A DNA stretch of 64,000 bases from Chondrus crispus (GCF_000350225.1 NW_005178634.1:61185-125184), one strand, 5' to 3'; positions 37,335 through 47,647 are shown, numbered from the stretch's first letter. Made by a program: numbers and translations. The notes: generated from the sequence alone by a model not told the origin.

Positions 37335-37997
37335 TGTGGCATAACGGCGGTTCGCGATTAGATTTAGATCAGATCAATACGAACCACACATGCGCACACG
37401 TGTACCCCTACGTGTACGGAGAACACGCGACCACACGCGTCCACGTGTGGGAGGCGCGTACCACCGCGCGCACAGTACGCGTCTCACACGTGTGCTGTCA
37501 GCCCTGACGGCTGACAGCATTACAGGGCGGGGCGACCCGCGCTACAGTAAGTTACTACAGCATACCAGTACTGTAGTATTATGATAGACGCATTGTATAC
37601 ATTAAATACGAGCGCGACCGGCGGCGGCGAAGGCGGACAAGCACGGACTTGTCCACGACCTACCGCCTAGGTCCGTCTTCCAGCTTAACTAACGAGCGCT
37701 ATCCGCCTTCGCGCGCGTTAACCGGGACAAAGCGGGTAGGGGACAGCCGCGTACGCGAGCGAGCCTAGATCCGCCTCCGCCCGTCAGCGCTGGTACGTTA
37801 CCCAGCGCTGCTCCGGGGCGTCGAGGCGTAGATCAGCCCGCGCGTACGCTCGTCCCCGAACGTCCCGCTCTAGCACGCTACCAGGGCCCGCTTCCCTGTC
37901 CCATTAGCTGTGTGTTATCTCCGTCTTCTCGCCCCTCGTACGGGGTCTACGTCGAGCTAAGTATACACCCCTCTCCGTTGGGGGGTGTTATACTACA
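37335..37997 (+). repeat. 3' LTR of Gypsy C
   Basis: 663 bp, about 97.7% identical to 25799-26461 by hand count. Followed by the target copy gtgtc. Confidence 0.92.
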
Positions 37998-38578
37998 GTG
38001 TCCTGTATTTCCGGATAGCGTGCCGCTATCATCGTGGCCCTGATTCCCTCGTGGATCGTGACGTATTCCTGGAGCGTCATTCCGTGTGTGAAGTGTGCCT
38101 GTTTTGCCTGTTGTTTGAGGTATTTTTGGTCGTCAGCGTTGGCAGTGTCGAGGTGTGCCGTGATCGCCTTTACCAGATCGTACGGCGTTGGTTCACTCGT
38201 CGGTGTGAGTACCAGGTTGGCAACGTCGCTCGGGATGCTCGTTATGATCTTGCCGAGCAGCACGTTCTTGGCGCGCTGAAATGTGTGGTGCTCGTCTTCT
38301 TGTTTCGGGGGTTCGGGGTTGCCTTCTAGTTGGTGGATCGTTCCGGTGGCGTACGCGGCGGAGTGTAGCGCAATGAACCACGGGCCGTAGTTGTCGGGAT
38401 TGAGGGTTGGGACGTCGGTTCGTCGTTCCATGTTTGAGGATGTGCTTGTGCGTACGGGAGGTCTGTACGTGAGTTGATCGATTGGTGCTGCGGCGGGCGG
38501 GTTGTTTCTGCGCGTTGTCCTACGTGCTGGGAGGGACCGTATCGTGTCGTTGTGGTGGCTCGTTGGAGTTGGGAGCAT
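37988..38578 (-). CDS. Copia B gag N-terminal part, cut by Gypsy C
   Basis: 196 codons starting MLPTPTSHHND. NMERRTDVPTLNPDNYGPWF is the Copia gag N-terminal motif (LNPDNYxxW), and YLKQQAKQAHFTHGMTLQEY belongs to the following helices. Native gag ends at about 38003; the last codons are Gypsy C LTR. The start lies about 30 bases after the 5' LTR. Confidence 0.82.
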   Translation of the reverse strand: MLPTPTSHHNDTIRSLPARRTTRRNNPPAAAPIDQLTYRPPVRTSTSSNMERRTDVPTLNPDNYGPWFIALHSAAYATGTIHQLEGNPEPPKQEDEHHTFQRAKNVLLGKIITSIPSDVANLVLTPTSEPTPYDLVKAITAHLDTANADDQKYLKQQAKQAHFTHGMTLQEYVTIHEGIRATMIAARYPEIQDTVV

Positions 38579-38610
38579 CGGCGCGTGGTTGCGTAATAAT
38601 GCCTATAACC

Positions 38611-38709
38611 TGTGTGGTCACGGGGTCCGATAGCCCATTCCTTTACTCGTCGTCGTCTCTAGGTGTATATACTCCTCTCTAATGACAGCCTGTTCTGTGC
38701 GGTCAGACA
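38611..38709 (-). repeat. 5' LTR of Copia B
   Basis: 99 bp, with 4 differences from 22061-22159. On the coding strand it starts TGTCTGACC and contains GTATATACACC, a possible TATA box. It is followed by GGTTATAGGC, where a primer site is expected. Confidence 0.88.
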
Positions 38710-39166
38710 CTGGATATGCCAACACGGTGCACCAGAAACTGTCTCCGCTGATGACGTGTACAATCGTACGTCCCTCCGGAAACTCCTTGCCGCCCACCAC
38801 ATCCAATTCAAACCAAGACCCAGCCGCCGTCACAACAGAACTGGAATTGTTGAAAGAAAAAACGCCACTATCAAGTGCATACTTTCGAAGCTGGATGACG
38901 AACAAAGTTCGACCGACACTGAGACCATCCTTGCCCGCTCTGCATTCTTCTCAAACTTATTCTCCGGGAGCGAGATACTCAGTTCGTTCGAGCTTGTACG
39001 TGGCTACCGCCCTTCGATCGTTGGCCTTCAACGCACAGTCGTGACTGATGATATTCTGCAGGCTCACAGAGAACAGATGGCTGTACGCAAATTTCAAAGA
39101 CTCCTTCACTCCCGAATCCACCATATGAATCGCAGCGACCATTTCGAACCCGGACAGCCTGTTTGA
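38710..39166 (+). CDS. Copia A integrase C-terminal half
   Basis: Resumes after the Copia B insertion. VSADDVYNRTSLRKLL holds the second catalytic Asp and TGIVERKNATIK the Glu. It then runs through a helical region to FEPGQPV and a stop at 39164-39166. Together with 21838-22060 it forms a complete D-D-E core split by the 16.6-kb insertion. Confidence 0.85.
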
Positions 39167-39204
39167 GCCTTTTATAAGACCTGCAAACAGAACGAGCATG
39201 TCGA

Positions 39205-39728
39205 ATGGCTGAAAACCAACGTTGTTTCTGCCCATCCAGAATTCTTAGAAGTCAGACAACCGCGACAGGACATCCTATGCGTGTGGCATACGAGGACGTT
39301 CGTTTCGCTCTCCGAGGCGAACTCGCAACTGAACTTCTGTCTTGCTCTCTTGAGGAGGAGCTTAGCACAGCCATGGAATCAGGACAAACATTGCAGGATA
39401 CCGCCATTCCCGCACCTGACACCGCACCACCTCCGGCATCTGACCCAACCGCACTCCCCTCCCCACCCCCTCTACTGCCCTTCTCTCTTCTACTACTGTC
39501 CCCACGCCACCAACGCCTGCGCCGGGAGCTGTTCTTGTCGTTGGAGCGGTGAAGGATATTGGTGACTGTGCGACAAGAAAAAGCGAGGTACAAGCTGCTT
39601 CGCTCGTTGGACAATCTTTAGATCGAGATCTAAGCCGAGAACTTGAACAGTTCCATGACGTCATTGGATCTAAGCAAGTTACCGCGTCACACCTAGTATT
39701 TGTGCCTCCTTAAATTACGAAGGAAGCA
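39205..39728 (+). other. Copia A linker between integrase and RT, degraded
   Basis: An open piece at 39205-39552 is Pro/Leu-rich at its end and has AYEDVRFALRGELATELL, consistent with the linker seen in Copia F. No domain is recognisable, and the reading frame changes before RT. Confidence 0.45.
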
Positions 39729-40336
39729 TTGAAACGCGAACACGACACGAATTGGGCACACGCCTATACCACAGTAGCTAACATCGATGTACCACGTCAA
39801 GCCAACGTCATTACCTCACATTTCGTATACAATATTAAGACAGACGAGGACGGAAGACGGGCCATGAAGGCGAGAATTGTCCCCCACGGCAATCATGACG
39901 ACCAGAAGAATGAAGTTCGCAAAGATTCATCTAATGCCCCTCTCTTCATTGTCCGACTTCTCCTATCATTGGTGACGTTATTGGGTTGTCGAATTGGCAC
40001 TGCGGACATAAAGGGTGCCTTCCTACAGAGTGGTCCAATCACCAGGGACGTTTATGTGCGACCACCACGTGAGTTGAGTACAGTGAGGGGTATTCTTTGG
40101 AAATTACTAAAGTTACCATATGGAATTGTAGCCGCTGGTAGGCAATGGCAGTAGACCGTTGAAAAATGGATGCTTAATGAAGCATATCTAGAGCGCATCA
40201 TCGGACTGCCACAATTTTTTGTCAAAAGAAATCAGTCAGGGCGCATCATACTCTTGATAGCAAAAGTCATAGATGATTTCCTACTCGGGGGACTATTGCA
40301 TGAGATGAGGAACTTTACATTGCTCGTTTTGCTGTA
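39729..40336 (+). CDS. Copia A reverse transcriptase
   Basis: VITSHFVYNIKTDEDG, MKARIVPHGNHDDQ, IGTADIKGAFLQSG and DVYVRPPREL are Copia RT blocks. A TAG at 40152-40154 interrupts the frame after AAGRQWQ, and the same frame then continues with LPQFFVKRN and the catalytic box LIAKVIDDFLLGG, in which both Asp residues are kept. The frame is lost around 40336. Confidence 0.85.
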
Positions 40337-40558
40337 GGGAAAGTAATTCTCGATGAGAAGATCCACTTCGATGGATGCGAAGTTGAGCAGGACGCTTATG
40401 GGACTAATACCATGTCAATTTTCAGATATCTAGAACGCCTCAAGCCAATTGAAATCTCAAGATCCCGCTAAAAGGAGAGACATCAAATGGCTACAGCAAC
40501 AGAGCTGACGCAATATCGATCCCTAGCATGTACTCTGATGTAACTCGGGAATGGTTTA

Positions 40559-41262
40559 ATGGCACAGGTTGCATACGTCACATCCACTCTACAACAGATG
40601 ATATCGAAAGTTACAGTAGAGCAACTCGTCACTGCAAATGAAATGCTCAAGGAAACGTTGGCTCTGGATCCGAAAATCACCTATCTAGCACCACCAGCAA
40701 CAGATCAGATCAAAGAGTTTATCGTCACGTCATTCTCAGATGCTTCGTTCAACCACGGAACCGCTAACGGATATGGACAGACAGGACTTCTCACTGGTCT
40801 TAGAATCTCGCGAAAGACCGGCATTGACATTTTTCATACCATAGATTGGACGAGTAGCAAACAGAGAAGAGTGAGTTATTCTGCCTATGGAGCTGAGGTA
40901 TTGGCCTGTGCGGACGCAGATGATAGAGGTTTTATTTGAAGCAGGGCATCAACTCTATGTTTTCATTTACACAATTACGCAGCGAATTGTGTATTGATTC
41001 CCGAGGTTTATACGGTACCATTACGACACTCCATGAAGACAAAGATTACAGACTTCGTGCCACAGTTCAGCGCATACGAAACAGCTTTGACTCAGAAGAA
41101 CTCGACTGTATGCGCTGGATTCCAGGAGATGCCAATACCGCTGACGCGCTGACGAAGAGAAATCTAAACACGTCACAACTCCTCAATAAGGTACTTTCTT
41201 CCGGTATTGTATGTATAACTATCGATTCGGGGTATGCACTCAACAGTCAACAATGGAAATGA
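40559..41262 (+). CDS. Copia A RNase H
   Basis: Two abutting frames (40559-40939 and 40936-41262). FIVTSFSDASFNHG (Asp), RVSYSAYGAEVLACADA (Glu), CIDSRGLYGT (Asp) and DANTADALTKRNL (Asp) give the complete Copia RNase H signature. A stop and small phase change near 40939 separate the two halves. Confidence 0.85.
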
Positions 41263-41303
41263 TTTGCTAGTCCGCTCTCAGAAATTCGTGCGACTGGGGG
41301 GTA

Positions 41304-41749
41304 TGTGGTAATTTGTGATTTCGTTGTGCTAGACGGCCGTTGACGTCCACAGAAATGCGACAGAGACTGTGCTACAGTGAATCGGACTGCTTCCGATCAT
41401 GTAGCTGCAACTCTGATTAGTGCAATTGAGCCAATGAAACAGAGTCAATGTACGGCGAGGAGACAGTAGCAACTCCGAGGCGAGCGCAACTCTGATGGCA
41501 ATGCAACTGCATTAGTAATGCAGACAGCTTAGGATAACAACGACAAAGGGCGTTAGCGACCAATATAAGTAGAGCAAGTCCAATGGCTGATAGGCGAGAA
41601 TTGGACAAGCAAAAAGGCGAAAACAAAAGGATCTACCGGTGGAGGAAAGGCGACTCCACGAGCCCGTTGTGCTCTCACTTATTGCCTGTAGAATAAGCTA
41701 CCACCCCTTCATCCCCCCTTGACGCCTACAACACATGGGGGATTCCACA
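41304..41749 (+). repeat. 3' LTR of Copia A
   Basis: 446 bp, starts TGTGGTAATTTG and ends GGATTCCACA, followed by the target copy acagt. Confidence 0.9.
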
Positions 41750-41874
41750 ACAGTACCGAGGGTACAATGTAGCAGTCGGCCAACTATGCTGACAGTCGGG
41801 CGCAGAGTACTGTATGTATTTCACATTTACAGTGGGAGCTATAAATCTTGCCCCCGCAATCACTGTACATGTAC

Positions 41875-41926
41875 AGCCTGTCCTGACTTTACCTCAACTG
41901 CAGTTGAGGTAAAGTCAGGACAGGCT
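41875..41926. repeat. Perfect 52-bp palindrome without loop
   Basis: 41875-41900 is the exact reverse complement of 41901-41926 (centre ctcaactg/cagttgag). It is the longest perfect palindrome seen in the window. Confidence 0.95.
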
Positions 41927-42143
41927 ATTGAGTGCTGGTAATGAAATACATGCAGTGGCGTGCATAAATATCTGCTTGTGCAGTCTGTGTTAACATTGCG
42001 ACCTCTGGGAAAGAGGGGAAAGGTCGAGTGGTTGAATCGTAGACGAGTGTAAGCTCGACCTTTGGGAATATCAGCAAGCAAACAAGCACTTACGCGTGGA
42101 GTGCAGAATGCTACGGTCGCGGGTAGAGAACCAACTAGCGGTG

Positions 42144-42199
42144 TGTTGGAGGACCAGCAGGATGTTGGAGGACCAGGAGGATGCTGGAGAGCAGCGGGA
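42144..42199 (+). repeat. 19-bp tandem repeat, about 3 copies
   Basis: tgttggaggaccagcagga, tgttggaggaccaggagga and a diverged third unit beginning tgctggagagcagcggga. Non-coding. Confidence 0.75.
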
Positions 42200-44077
42200 T
42201 TCTCGCTACAGTATACAAGAGAGAAGTAGTACCTCACGAGTAGAGAGTGGGTAATAGGGAGAGTGAGAGAAAAAAGGGACAAGTCCGAAGCGCTGCTTTG
42301 GGAGTACATTGTACTCATTCACTGTGTTTGTCGACCAGCGCCCGTACTACCATGCGATCTCAATATGAGCATCAAATGCAAATTCTTAACCGTATACTAT
42401 ACGTCGTAGTCAAAAGAGGGGCCAAACTGTGGGAAAGTACAGAGTAAAGTCTCGATAAGCTGCGTACCTGATAGGATGAACAGTCTCGGTGCAGTGAACC
42501 GAAAGGCTATGAGGGAGGTGCTACCCCGCCTTTTAGGCCCAGAAACGATGATTTCGTACTTCTAAGGTGAACCAGACTCGCTGGAATGAACTACGCGATA
42601 TAATGAACATGAAAAACAGAAGTTCACTCTGTCGGGGCCTAAATGCGCACTAGAAACGAACCACCGACGAATTCAGAAGCTATCAATACGTCTTTGCTTC
42701 AGATTCAGACGTTGAAGTCTCCGTACGCGGCGTTGTTCTTCAAACAGGAGCGATTTGAAACTCCGGATGTCTGATTGCGCCCGTCGACGATGCACAGCCC
42801 AAAAGGAAGTGACGATATGTGCCTTTCTGTACCTGTATAACGGCCACACGTGTACATGAGCAGTTCCGCGACTGTGAACTGCCTCGGTAAGGCGAACTCA
42901 GTGAGTTGCTCCGAAGCGCCACATTTCGGTTCACCATACCGAGACTTACTCTGTATCGTATGACGGTGATGCATACAGCACGAATAAAAATGCACCTCAA
43001 CGCAATTCTTGTAGTGCACTAAAACGGAGCATTTTTAATAATCTCAGCTGCCAACATGCAGTGCATCCTCTCCTACAAAATGTTTCGATAGTGCAAAGAT
43101 AACATGTGGAGAGGATAAAGCACCTGGCTGAAGTAGTATAAAATAAAGGAGGATTCGAGGCAGACTAGCTGCCCAAAGATAAGCAGGAACGAGAAAAACA
43201 CAACAGTAAAAACGCGATTCCCTTCTTTCGCCCGGTCCTGCCGGTTAACTCTTTATTGTTCCTTTTGTTTTTCTATTTTTTGCGACACCAACACACGAGG
43301 CAAACGAAAATACTGCAAACCATGTGGAGCACGAAGACAGATATGCATCTTGCAAAAGTCAGAGATGTATGTAAATAGCGAATCGGCAGTGGGGAGGTAC
43401 ACTTCCCCTAACATGTCTGCGAGCCGTTTATGAAACTAGAGGTTAGACGGACGGCCATTCGATAAGATCCGTTGCGGGCTGTCTACGTCCCTTGTATTAG
43501 AATTGCTGAAAACGTCCGGTTCGGAAGGACGAGCCGGCCTGGGGGCCACTGTTAAGGACTGCCAACGCCGATCAGTGGTGCGGTTGTCGTGGCGAAGTCT
43601 GTTTTGCGCAGAAAAGCTGCTTGCGTTATTAAGTCTGTCACCGGGGAAGTCAGATAGCGGAATCCAGATATCCTCTTCTAATACCGACTAGGCGCAAACC
43701 GAAAAACGTAGAGACAAAGCGTCACGTAGAAATGACGTGTATAAGGATTCGGCAGATGGGCGGTGGATGGGGATGGGGCGGATAAGAAGAAAGTGGAAAG
43801 GGATAAAATGAAAGAAAAGGAGGACGGGGAGGACAAAAGGGGTAAACTGGCGGGCGCAACGGAAGCACGCAATAGAACTCGGCGAGGAGTACAAGGATAC
43901 AGTGCGATTAATGCGCGTCAGACCTTTTTGGCATCGGCCTTCGATTTTGGGCAATTGTTTGTACGCAATTGTGCTGGCTCCTTCTAAAAGTCGGCAAGAG
44001 TAACTCGGTTTCCTCTGTCGTATGTTACACGTATACACAGCTCCCTCACGTGAGGGCCTCACGGTACTTAGCAGGAT

Positions 44078-44125
44078 GTGTGTGGTAAAAAGGAGTGCCC
44101 CCTGGCCAGGAGACAGGTGGCGCGG
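44078..44125 (-). repeat. Inverted copy of the 65-bp repeat, at the LINE 3' side
   Basis: tgtggtaaaaaggagtgcc... is the reverse complement of most of 47199-47263 and 47648-47712 (shared core: cacctgtctcctggccaggg). It lies 60 bp beyond the LINE stop codon. Confidence 0.8.
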
Positions 44126-44184
44126 TAAATTTATCAATGCAGAAGTGGTGCGCTTACAGATACAATAGCAGATATGAAGGTGAA

Positions 44185-45720
44185 TTATACTTCTATCGGG
44201 TACTTGATGTCCGCAACGTGTGTCGGTAGGCGACAAAAGATAGCTGCAGCGACACTGGACCATATGGCAAAGCTCAGGCGTTGGTGAATGCGTGACTTTG
44301 CAGTCGCTATCGTGCAGGAGCTGCGGAGAGCGATCAGTTTTGCATGAGCGTCTATGACTTGAAGCGTGGATTGTGAGGGCGCACCCAGAGTGTCGAAGGA
44401 CAGTGGTTGAAAGTGCCAGTCCAGGGACGGGGCAGGACCGTGGTTCTCGATAAGTGGAGCGTTGCGGATGGTGCGGTCGAGGGCCTTGCGCTTGCGATAC
44501 GCGCCTGCTTCGGCGGCTCCAGCACTGTGGCGCGCGGCTTGGTATAACACGCCTTTACGAAACGGGCTGCCAATAGTGATATCATAAGCTGTTGGCTTAT
44601 CTGGAAGCAGACCGGGAGGAGGCGGCGAGGGCTGTACGAGTATGTTGGCAGGGCGTGCAGCGGTATTGGGTATGAGAAACGGGACCTCGAGGGAGTAGGC
44701 CAGACCAGCTGGACGGAAGACTTGTCGGGCAAAGACATTCCGGACGATGTTATGTCGGTGTACCGTGCCGAAACCGTGGCGACATATAGTAGCATGGTCG
44801 CCTCTGGTGTCCATCAGTTGAGAGCAATGGGAGCAACGCAACGGGGAGACGGAATCTTGTGTGACGTGAGCATCTAGGTGGCGTCGGAGCATCGTGGCAC
44901 ACGTGGCATTTTGAACGCCAGACGTAGCAGCTGGGTGGGCAGTGAGGAAGGATGTAGCACCTGGGGAAATTAAGGAATTATACCTGACTCGTCTGCGTAT
45001 GCTTGCGGTGCTGTAGTCAGCTGGATCAGGAATCGACTCCCAAAGGTTCTTTTGCCAGTATGTGCGGGCTGCTGCACTTTGTTGCGCCTGAAGTAAAAAG
45101 TTGTGTATGCATTCAGGTCGCGACACTAAGGCAGCTGGTTCTAAGCATCCGAGATCCGCCTCCGTCAACGCAAAGTGTGTCGGTTGTACACTAGGGGGCA
45201 AGTTTCTGAGGACCGCACGCAGGGTGCTTCTTCCAAAACGCTGATATTGTGTGACGGAGGGGAACTGGGGGCCCTGCAAGCGGACGGGGGCGGCGTCGAT
45301 GAGACTGGCTCCGTATGAGGCGTGGATAGTGGAAGCCAAGGACGTGAAACCGTGGCCTCCATGCCTGAACGGCAAGCGAATTTGAGCCGCGATGGTTGGG
45401 GAAAGAGTCACACTATTAAAGCGAGCATACGTGTCAAGTTGTTCCTGGTCGAATTGTTGGGCGTATGACAGAGCAAAGTCCGGGGGAACCAGGCTAAAAA
45501 GATGCTGCACACGACAGGCAGAAGCAGAAACCCGGTGTAAGTGGAAGCGGGTTCGAGCTTCAGGTATTCGGTCTAGCTGGGAACGGGCGTTGTTGTACTG
45601 CAGTCATTTTGTCTGTATGTACTGTGTCATGAAGCCATGTGAACCGATTGGGGCTCCGAGGAAGTCCAGTTCTTCCTCTGCAACACTGAACGGGGCCACC
45701 TTAAACAGCGGGCTCAGAAT
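44185..45720 (-). CDS. LINE C-terminal region: finger and restriction-like endonuclease
   Basis: The frame is readable from about 45720 (EEELDFLGAPIGSHGFMTQY), has one in-frame TGA near 45600, and is then open to 44185 (largest open piece 45510-44185, 441 codons). It has RLPFRHGGHGFTSL, then CSHCSQLMDTRGDHATIC followed by RHNIVRNVF, the finger typical of this RT family, and then RPANILVQ ... AYDITIGSPF, which corresponds to the PAD...D nuclease motif. The first acidic residue appears as Asn, which may inactivate the nuclease. Confidence 0.75.
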
Positions 45721-45721
45721 T

Positions 45722-46018
45722 TCAGGGTTGACGGGTAGGGTTCAGTAAAAACTGGTGTTTGGGGCCTTCTGCTTTGATACTGGCGAGTGTTTTCACCACT
45801 TCCTCAACTCTGCCGACAATGGTGCCGTCGTCGGCATACCATCTGTTCATGAGGAGGTCGCATGATTCGGAGATGTGGCGTGCAAGCAGCTGCAGGGCGA
45901 GTGAGAACAACAACATGCTGGACGGGTCTCCTTGTTGAGTCCCTTCTCGACTGGACAGAACTATAGGCGGTGAGAAAGGGAAATCATGTCCAGATACCTC
46001 GATAACGACGGCGCGCAA
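45722..46018 (-). CDS. LINE reverse transcriptase, catalytic YADD part
   Basis: 98 codons: SREGTQQGDPSSMLLFSLAL and LMNRWYADDGTIVGRVEEV. YADD is intact. The phase differs from both neighbours, so one-base indels lie near 46018 and near 45722. Role: target-primed reverse transcription. Confidence 0.85.
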   Translation of the reverse strand: MRAVVIEVSGHDFPFSPPIVLSSREGTQQGDPSSMLLFSLALQLLARHISESCDLLMNRWYADDGTIVGRVEEVVKTLASIKAEGPKHQFLLNPTRQP

Positions 46019-47117
46019 TCAGGGAGACTTTGAATTCAAAGTGCTTAAGCACTGTTTGGCGAGAAAAATTATTGAACGCGTTTGAGGCATCGATTGAAAC
46101 CATGATGTACTGTGGGTCGTGTCCGTGGCGACGAACGAGCATCCGTGCGTCGTGAACGATTGCATCAATTCCGATGAGAACTCCATTTGCCATTTGCTCA
46201 GGCGCGAGATGTTCCCGCGTGTCCTCGATGGCCGCCTGGAGAAGCACTTTGGTGACCAAGCGGCGCAGGCTTTGTCCGATAGCAATAGACCTGATTTTCC
46301 CTGGGTGTGGGTTTAATGGCAGGAGCGTAGCGGCGCTGGCGAGTGGGGTAGTGCGGAGGGGAAGGGATCCGCGTGCCAGTCTATTGACGAGACTGGTGAG
46401 TGCGGACAGGCCGGCTACACCTGCTTCTGGACTGATTTTCGTGTTCGCTAGGAGGTGCAATAATTTCGGAGACATACGATCGGGGCCCGCTGCCGAGTTG
46501 GGATTCAGGCGGTAGACAGCCTGTAGGACGTGCTGCTCAGTCATTTCTGGGGGCGGCGGGTGTGCGGAGGGTGGCAAGGGCACCACTGACACAATTGGGG
46601 TTGGGTGGAGTGCACGGAGTTTGTGAATTGTGGTGTCGTCGTTAAGGTCTGCGAGGGGCGGGTTAATGAGCGTACGCATGGCACGTCTATACTGGGCTTG
46701 TGACGCGAGCCTCATGGCACGTGCTGCACGGGCAGAAGGCGAGCCTGTAGATGCGCGATGACGTTCGTGTGTCTGTATCCATTCCAGCCGTGCTTGGTAG
46801 GCATCCACAGATTCTTTCCACAGAGCTCCCCATTCGAACCCTCGGCACGCTCGCCGAATTCTAAGGCGGAGGGCGTGCATTTGACCGCGGGAAGATCTCC
46901 AGCCGGGCTCGCCACGGAAGGATTTCCGAAGAACTGCAGTGGGAAGCATGAGCAAGCGAAAGCGCATGAAGGCTTCATGAGTGGTTTCGGGAGTACGAGC
47001 AGCAGTGGCAGTTCGGCCGAGGCGTATAAACAGGAGAACAGTGCTGTGGAGGCATGGACCGGGGATGGAAGAGAAGACGTCAGATGGCCGAAGCGGGGAG
47101 CAAAGGAGCTCTTGCAA
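45984..47117 (-). CDS. LINE reverse transcriptase, N-terminal part
   Basis: 377 codons. The N-terminal ~150 residues are basic and unassigned. RT blocks: LNPNSAAGPDRMSPKLLHLL, TLLPLNPHPGKIRSIAIGQS, RRLVTKVLLQAAIED, LAPEQMANGVLIGIDAIVHD and MVSIDASNAFNN (first catalytic Asp). The order is that of non-LTR RTs. The frame shifts near 46018 before the GTQQGDPSS block. Confidence 0.82.
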   Translation of the reverse strand: MQELLCSPLRPSDVFSSIPGPCLHSTVLLFIRLGRTATAARTPETTHEAFMRFRLLMLPTAVLRKSFRGEPGWRSSRGQMHALRLRIRRACRGFEWGALWKESVDAYQARLEWIQTHERHRASTGSPSARAARAMRLASQAQYRRAMRTLINPPLADLNDDTTIHKLRALHPTPIVSVVPLPPSAHPPPPEMTEQHVLQAVYRLNPNSAAGPDRMSPKLLHLLANTKISPEAGVAGLSALTSLVNRLARGSLPLRTTPLASAATLLPLNPHPGKIRSIAIGQSLRRLVTKVLLQAAIEDTREHLAPEQMANGVLIGIDAIVHDARMLVRRHGHDPQYIMVSIDASNAFNNFSRQTVLKHFEFKVSLIARRRYRGIWT

Positions 47118-47198
47118 AATCGTGAGGGGGGAGGTCCAGGGTGGAGGGAGGCTGGGAGAGGAGACAGGTGGAGAGGGAGACTGTTAAGACCGAATTTT

Positions 47199-47263
47199 GC
47201 TACTACATATACTGTGCACCCCCCCACCTGTCTCCTGGCCAGGGGGCACTCCCTTTTACCACA
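47199..47263 (+). repeat. 65-bp repeat, copy 1
   Basis: gctactacatatactgtgca... through tggccagggggcact to ttaccaca. Differs at one base from 47648-47712. Lies just upstream of the LINE 5' end. Confidence 0.9.
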
Positions 47264-47396
47264 GGTCTTGAGTCTCTCCCACAGGTTATGGTCCCGTCGC
47301 GCATCCTGCTGCGCACCGATGCTCAACACAAGTGATCGCGAGTTCAACTTTCAACGTTCTCCAAGATTTTCAACTGTACGGCGACTGTCAAGCCCC

Positions 47397-47530
47397 CCCT
47401 TACAGCACGCTCCAACACCAAGGCCTCTGCTACTCACCACCCTCTTACAGCACGCTCCAATACCAAGGCCTCTGCTGCTCATCATCCCCAAGCACGCTCA
47501 AACACCACGGCCTCTGCTTCCTCACCACTT
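47397..47530 (+). repeat. Tandem repeat of about 45 bp, three copies
   Basis: Each unit contains agcacgctcca/aacacca..ggcctctgct. The copies diverge by several bases. Lies between the two 65-bp repeats. It encodes a low-complexity piece in chance frames; no gene is supported. Confidence 0.75.
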
Positions 47531-47647
47531 CCCCGCTTTCATTCACCTCACTACAAGTCAGATCGCGGCGACTGTTGGATTTCGCTAACGCTCATCCTTC
47601 CTACGATCTTCCCCTACGTTCCTTTCCTTACAGCTCTATCGGACTTC

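Larger units (their letters stand above)
25799..37997 (+). mobile_element. Gypsy C, chromodomain Gypsy element with a 3' accessory region
   Basis: Two 663-bp LTRs (25799-26461 and 37335-37997) with about 15 differences (about 2.3%); target duplication gtgtc at 25794-25798 and 37998-38002 in the gag gene of Copia B. Total 12.2 kb. Gag-protease-RT-RNase H-integrase-chromodomain occupy 26541-33822; then about 3.5 kb of non-pol DNA with an antisense frame precedes the polypurine tract. A solo LTR of a related family is at 50959-51596. Confidence 0.92.
22061..38709 (-). mobile_element. Copia B, LTR retrotransposon with 99-bp LTRs, hosting Gypsy C
   Basis: LTRs 22061-22159 and 38611-38709, both 99 bp with 4 differences; target duplication ctgga at 22056-22060 and 38710-38714, inside the Copia A integrase gene. 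Native DNA is 22061-25798 plus 38003-38709 (about 4.4 kb). Its gag is split by Gypsy C. Coding order on the minus strand is gag, protease, integrase, RT, RNase H. Confidence 0.92.
19047..41749 (+). mobile_element. Copia A, old LTR retrotransposon hosting two nested elements
   Basis: Two 446-bp LTRs (19047-19492 and 41304-41749) differ at about 20 positions (about 5%). Target duplication acagt at 19042-19046 and 41750-41754. The primer-binding site TTATGGGCCCAG follows the 5' LTR and a G-run (gactgggggg) precedes the 3' LTR. Its own DNA is 19047-22060 plus 38710-41749, about 6.05 kb; the integrase gene is split by Copia B. Coding frames contain several in-frame stops and frame changes. Confidence 0.92.
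41755..44077. other. Gene-poor repeat-rich spacer
   Basis: No supported gene; the longest open pieces (minus 42705-43019 and minus 41860-42318) look like chance. It contains a perfect 52-bp palindrome (41875-41926), preceded by a 14-bp one (ctgtacatgtacag, 41863-41876), and a short tandem (42144-42199). Confidence 0.4.
44185..47117 (-). mobile_element. Decayed non-LTR retrotransposon with C-terminal restriction-like endonuclease
   Basis: Three same-strand coding pieces in different phases encode RT, a CCHC-like finger and a nuclease-like domain in that order, as in elements that carry a restriction-like endonuclease downstream of RT. No poly(A) tail or target duplication could be fixed. Copies of a 65-bp repeat flank it in opposite orientation. 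Confidence 0.75.

Noticed and set aside
22061..38709. CRISPR-like or integron-like array suggested by spaced short repeats
   Set aside because: The repeats are LTR pairs with target duplications; no regularly spaced direct repeats were found anywhere in the window.
43688..44263. Minus-strand frame of 191 codons downstream of the LINE
   Set aside because: It runs out of the LINE end through the 65-bp repeat copy into simple pyrimidine-rich DNA; no motif and no independent support.
46758..47588. Plus-strand frame of 276 codons opposite the LINE 5' part
   Set aside because: It is antisense to recognisable RT coding sequence and then crosses tandem repeats; a shadow.
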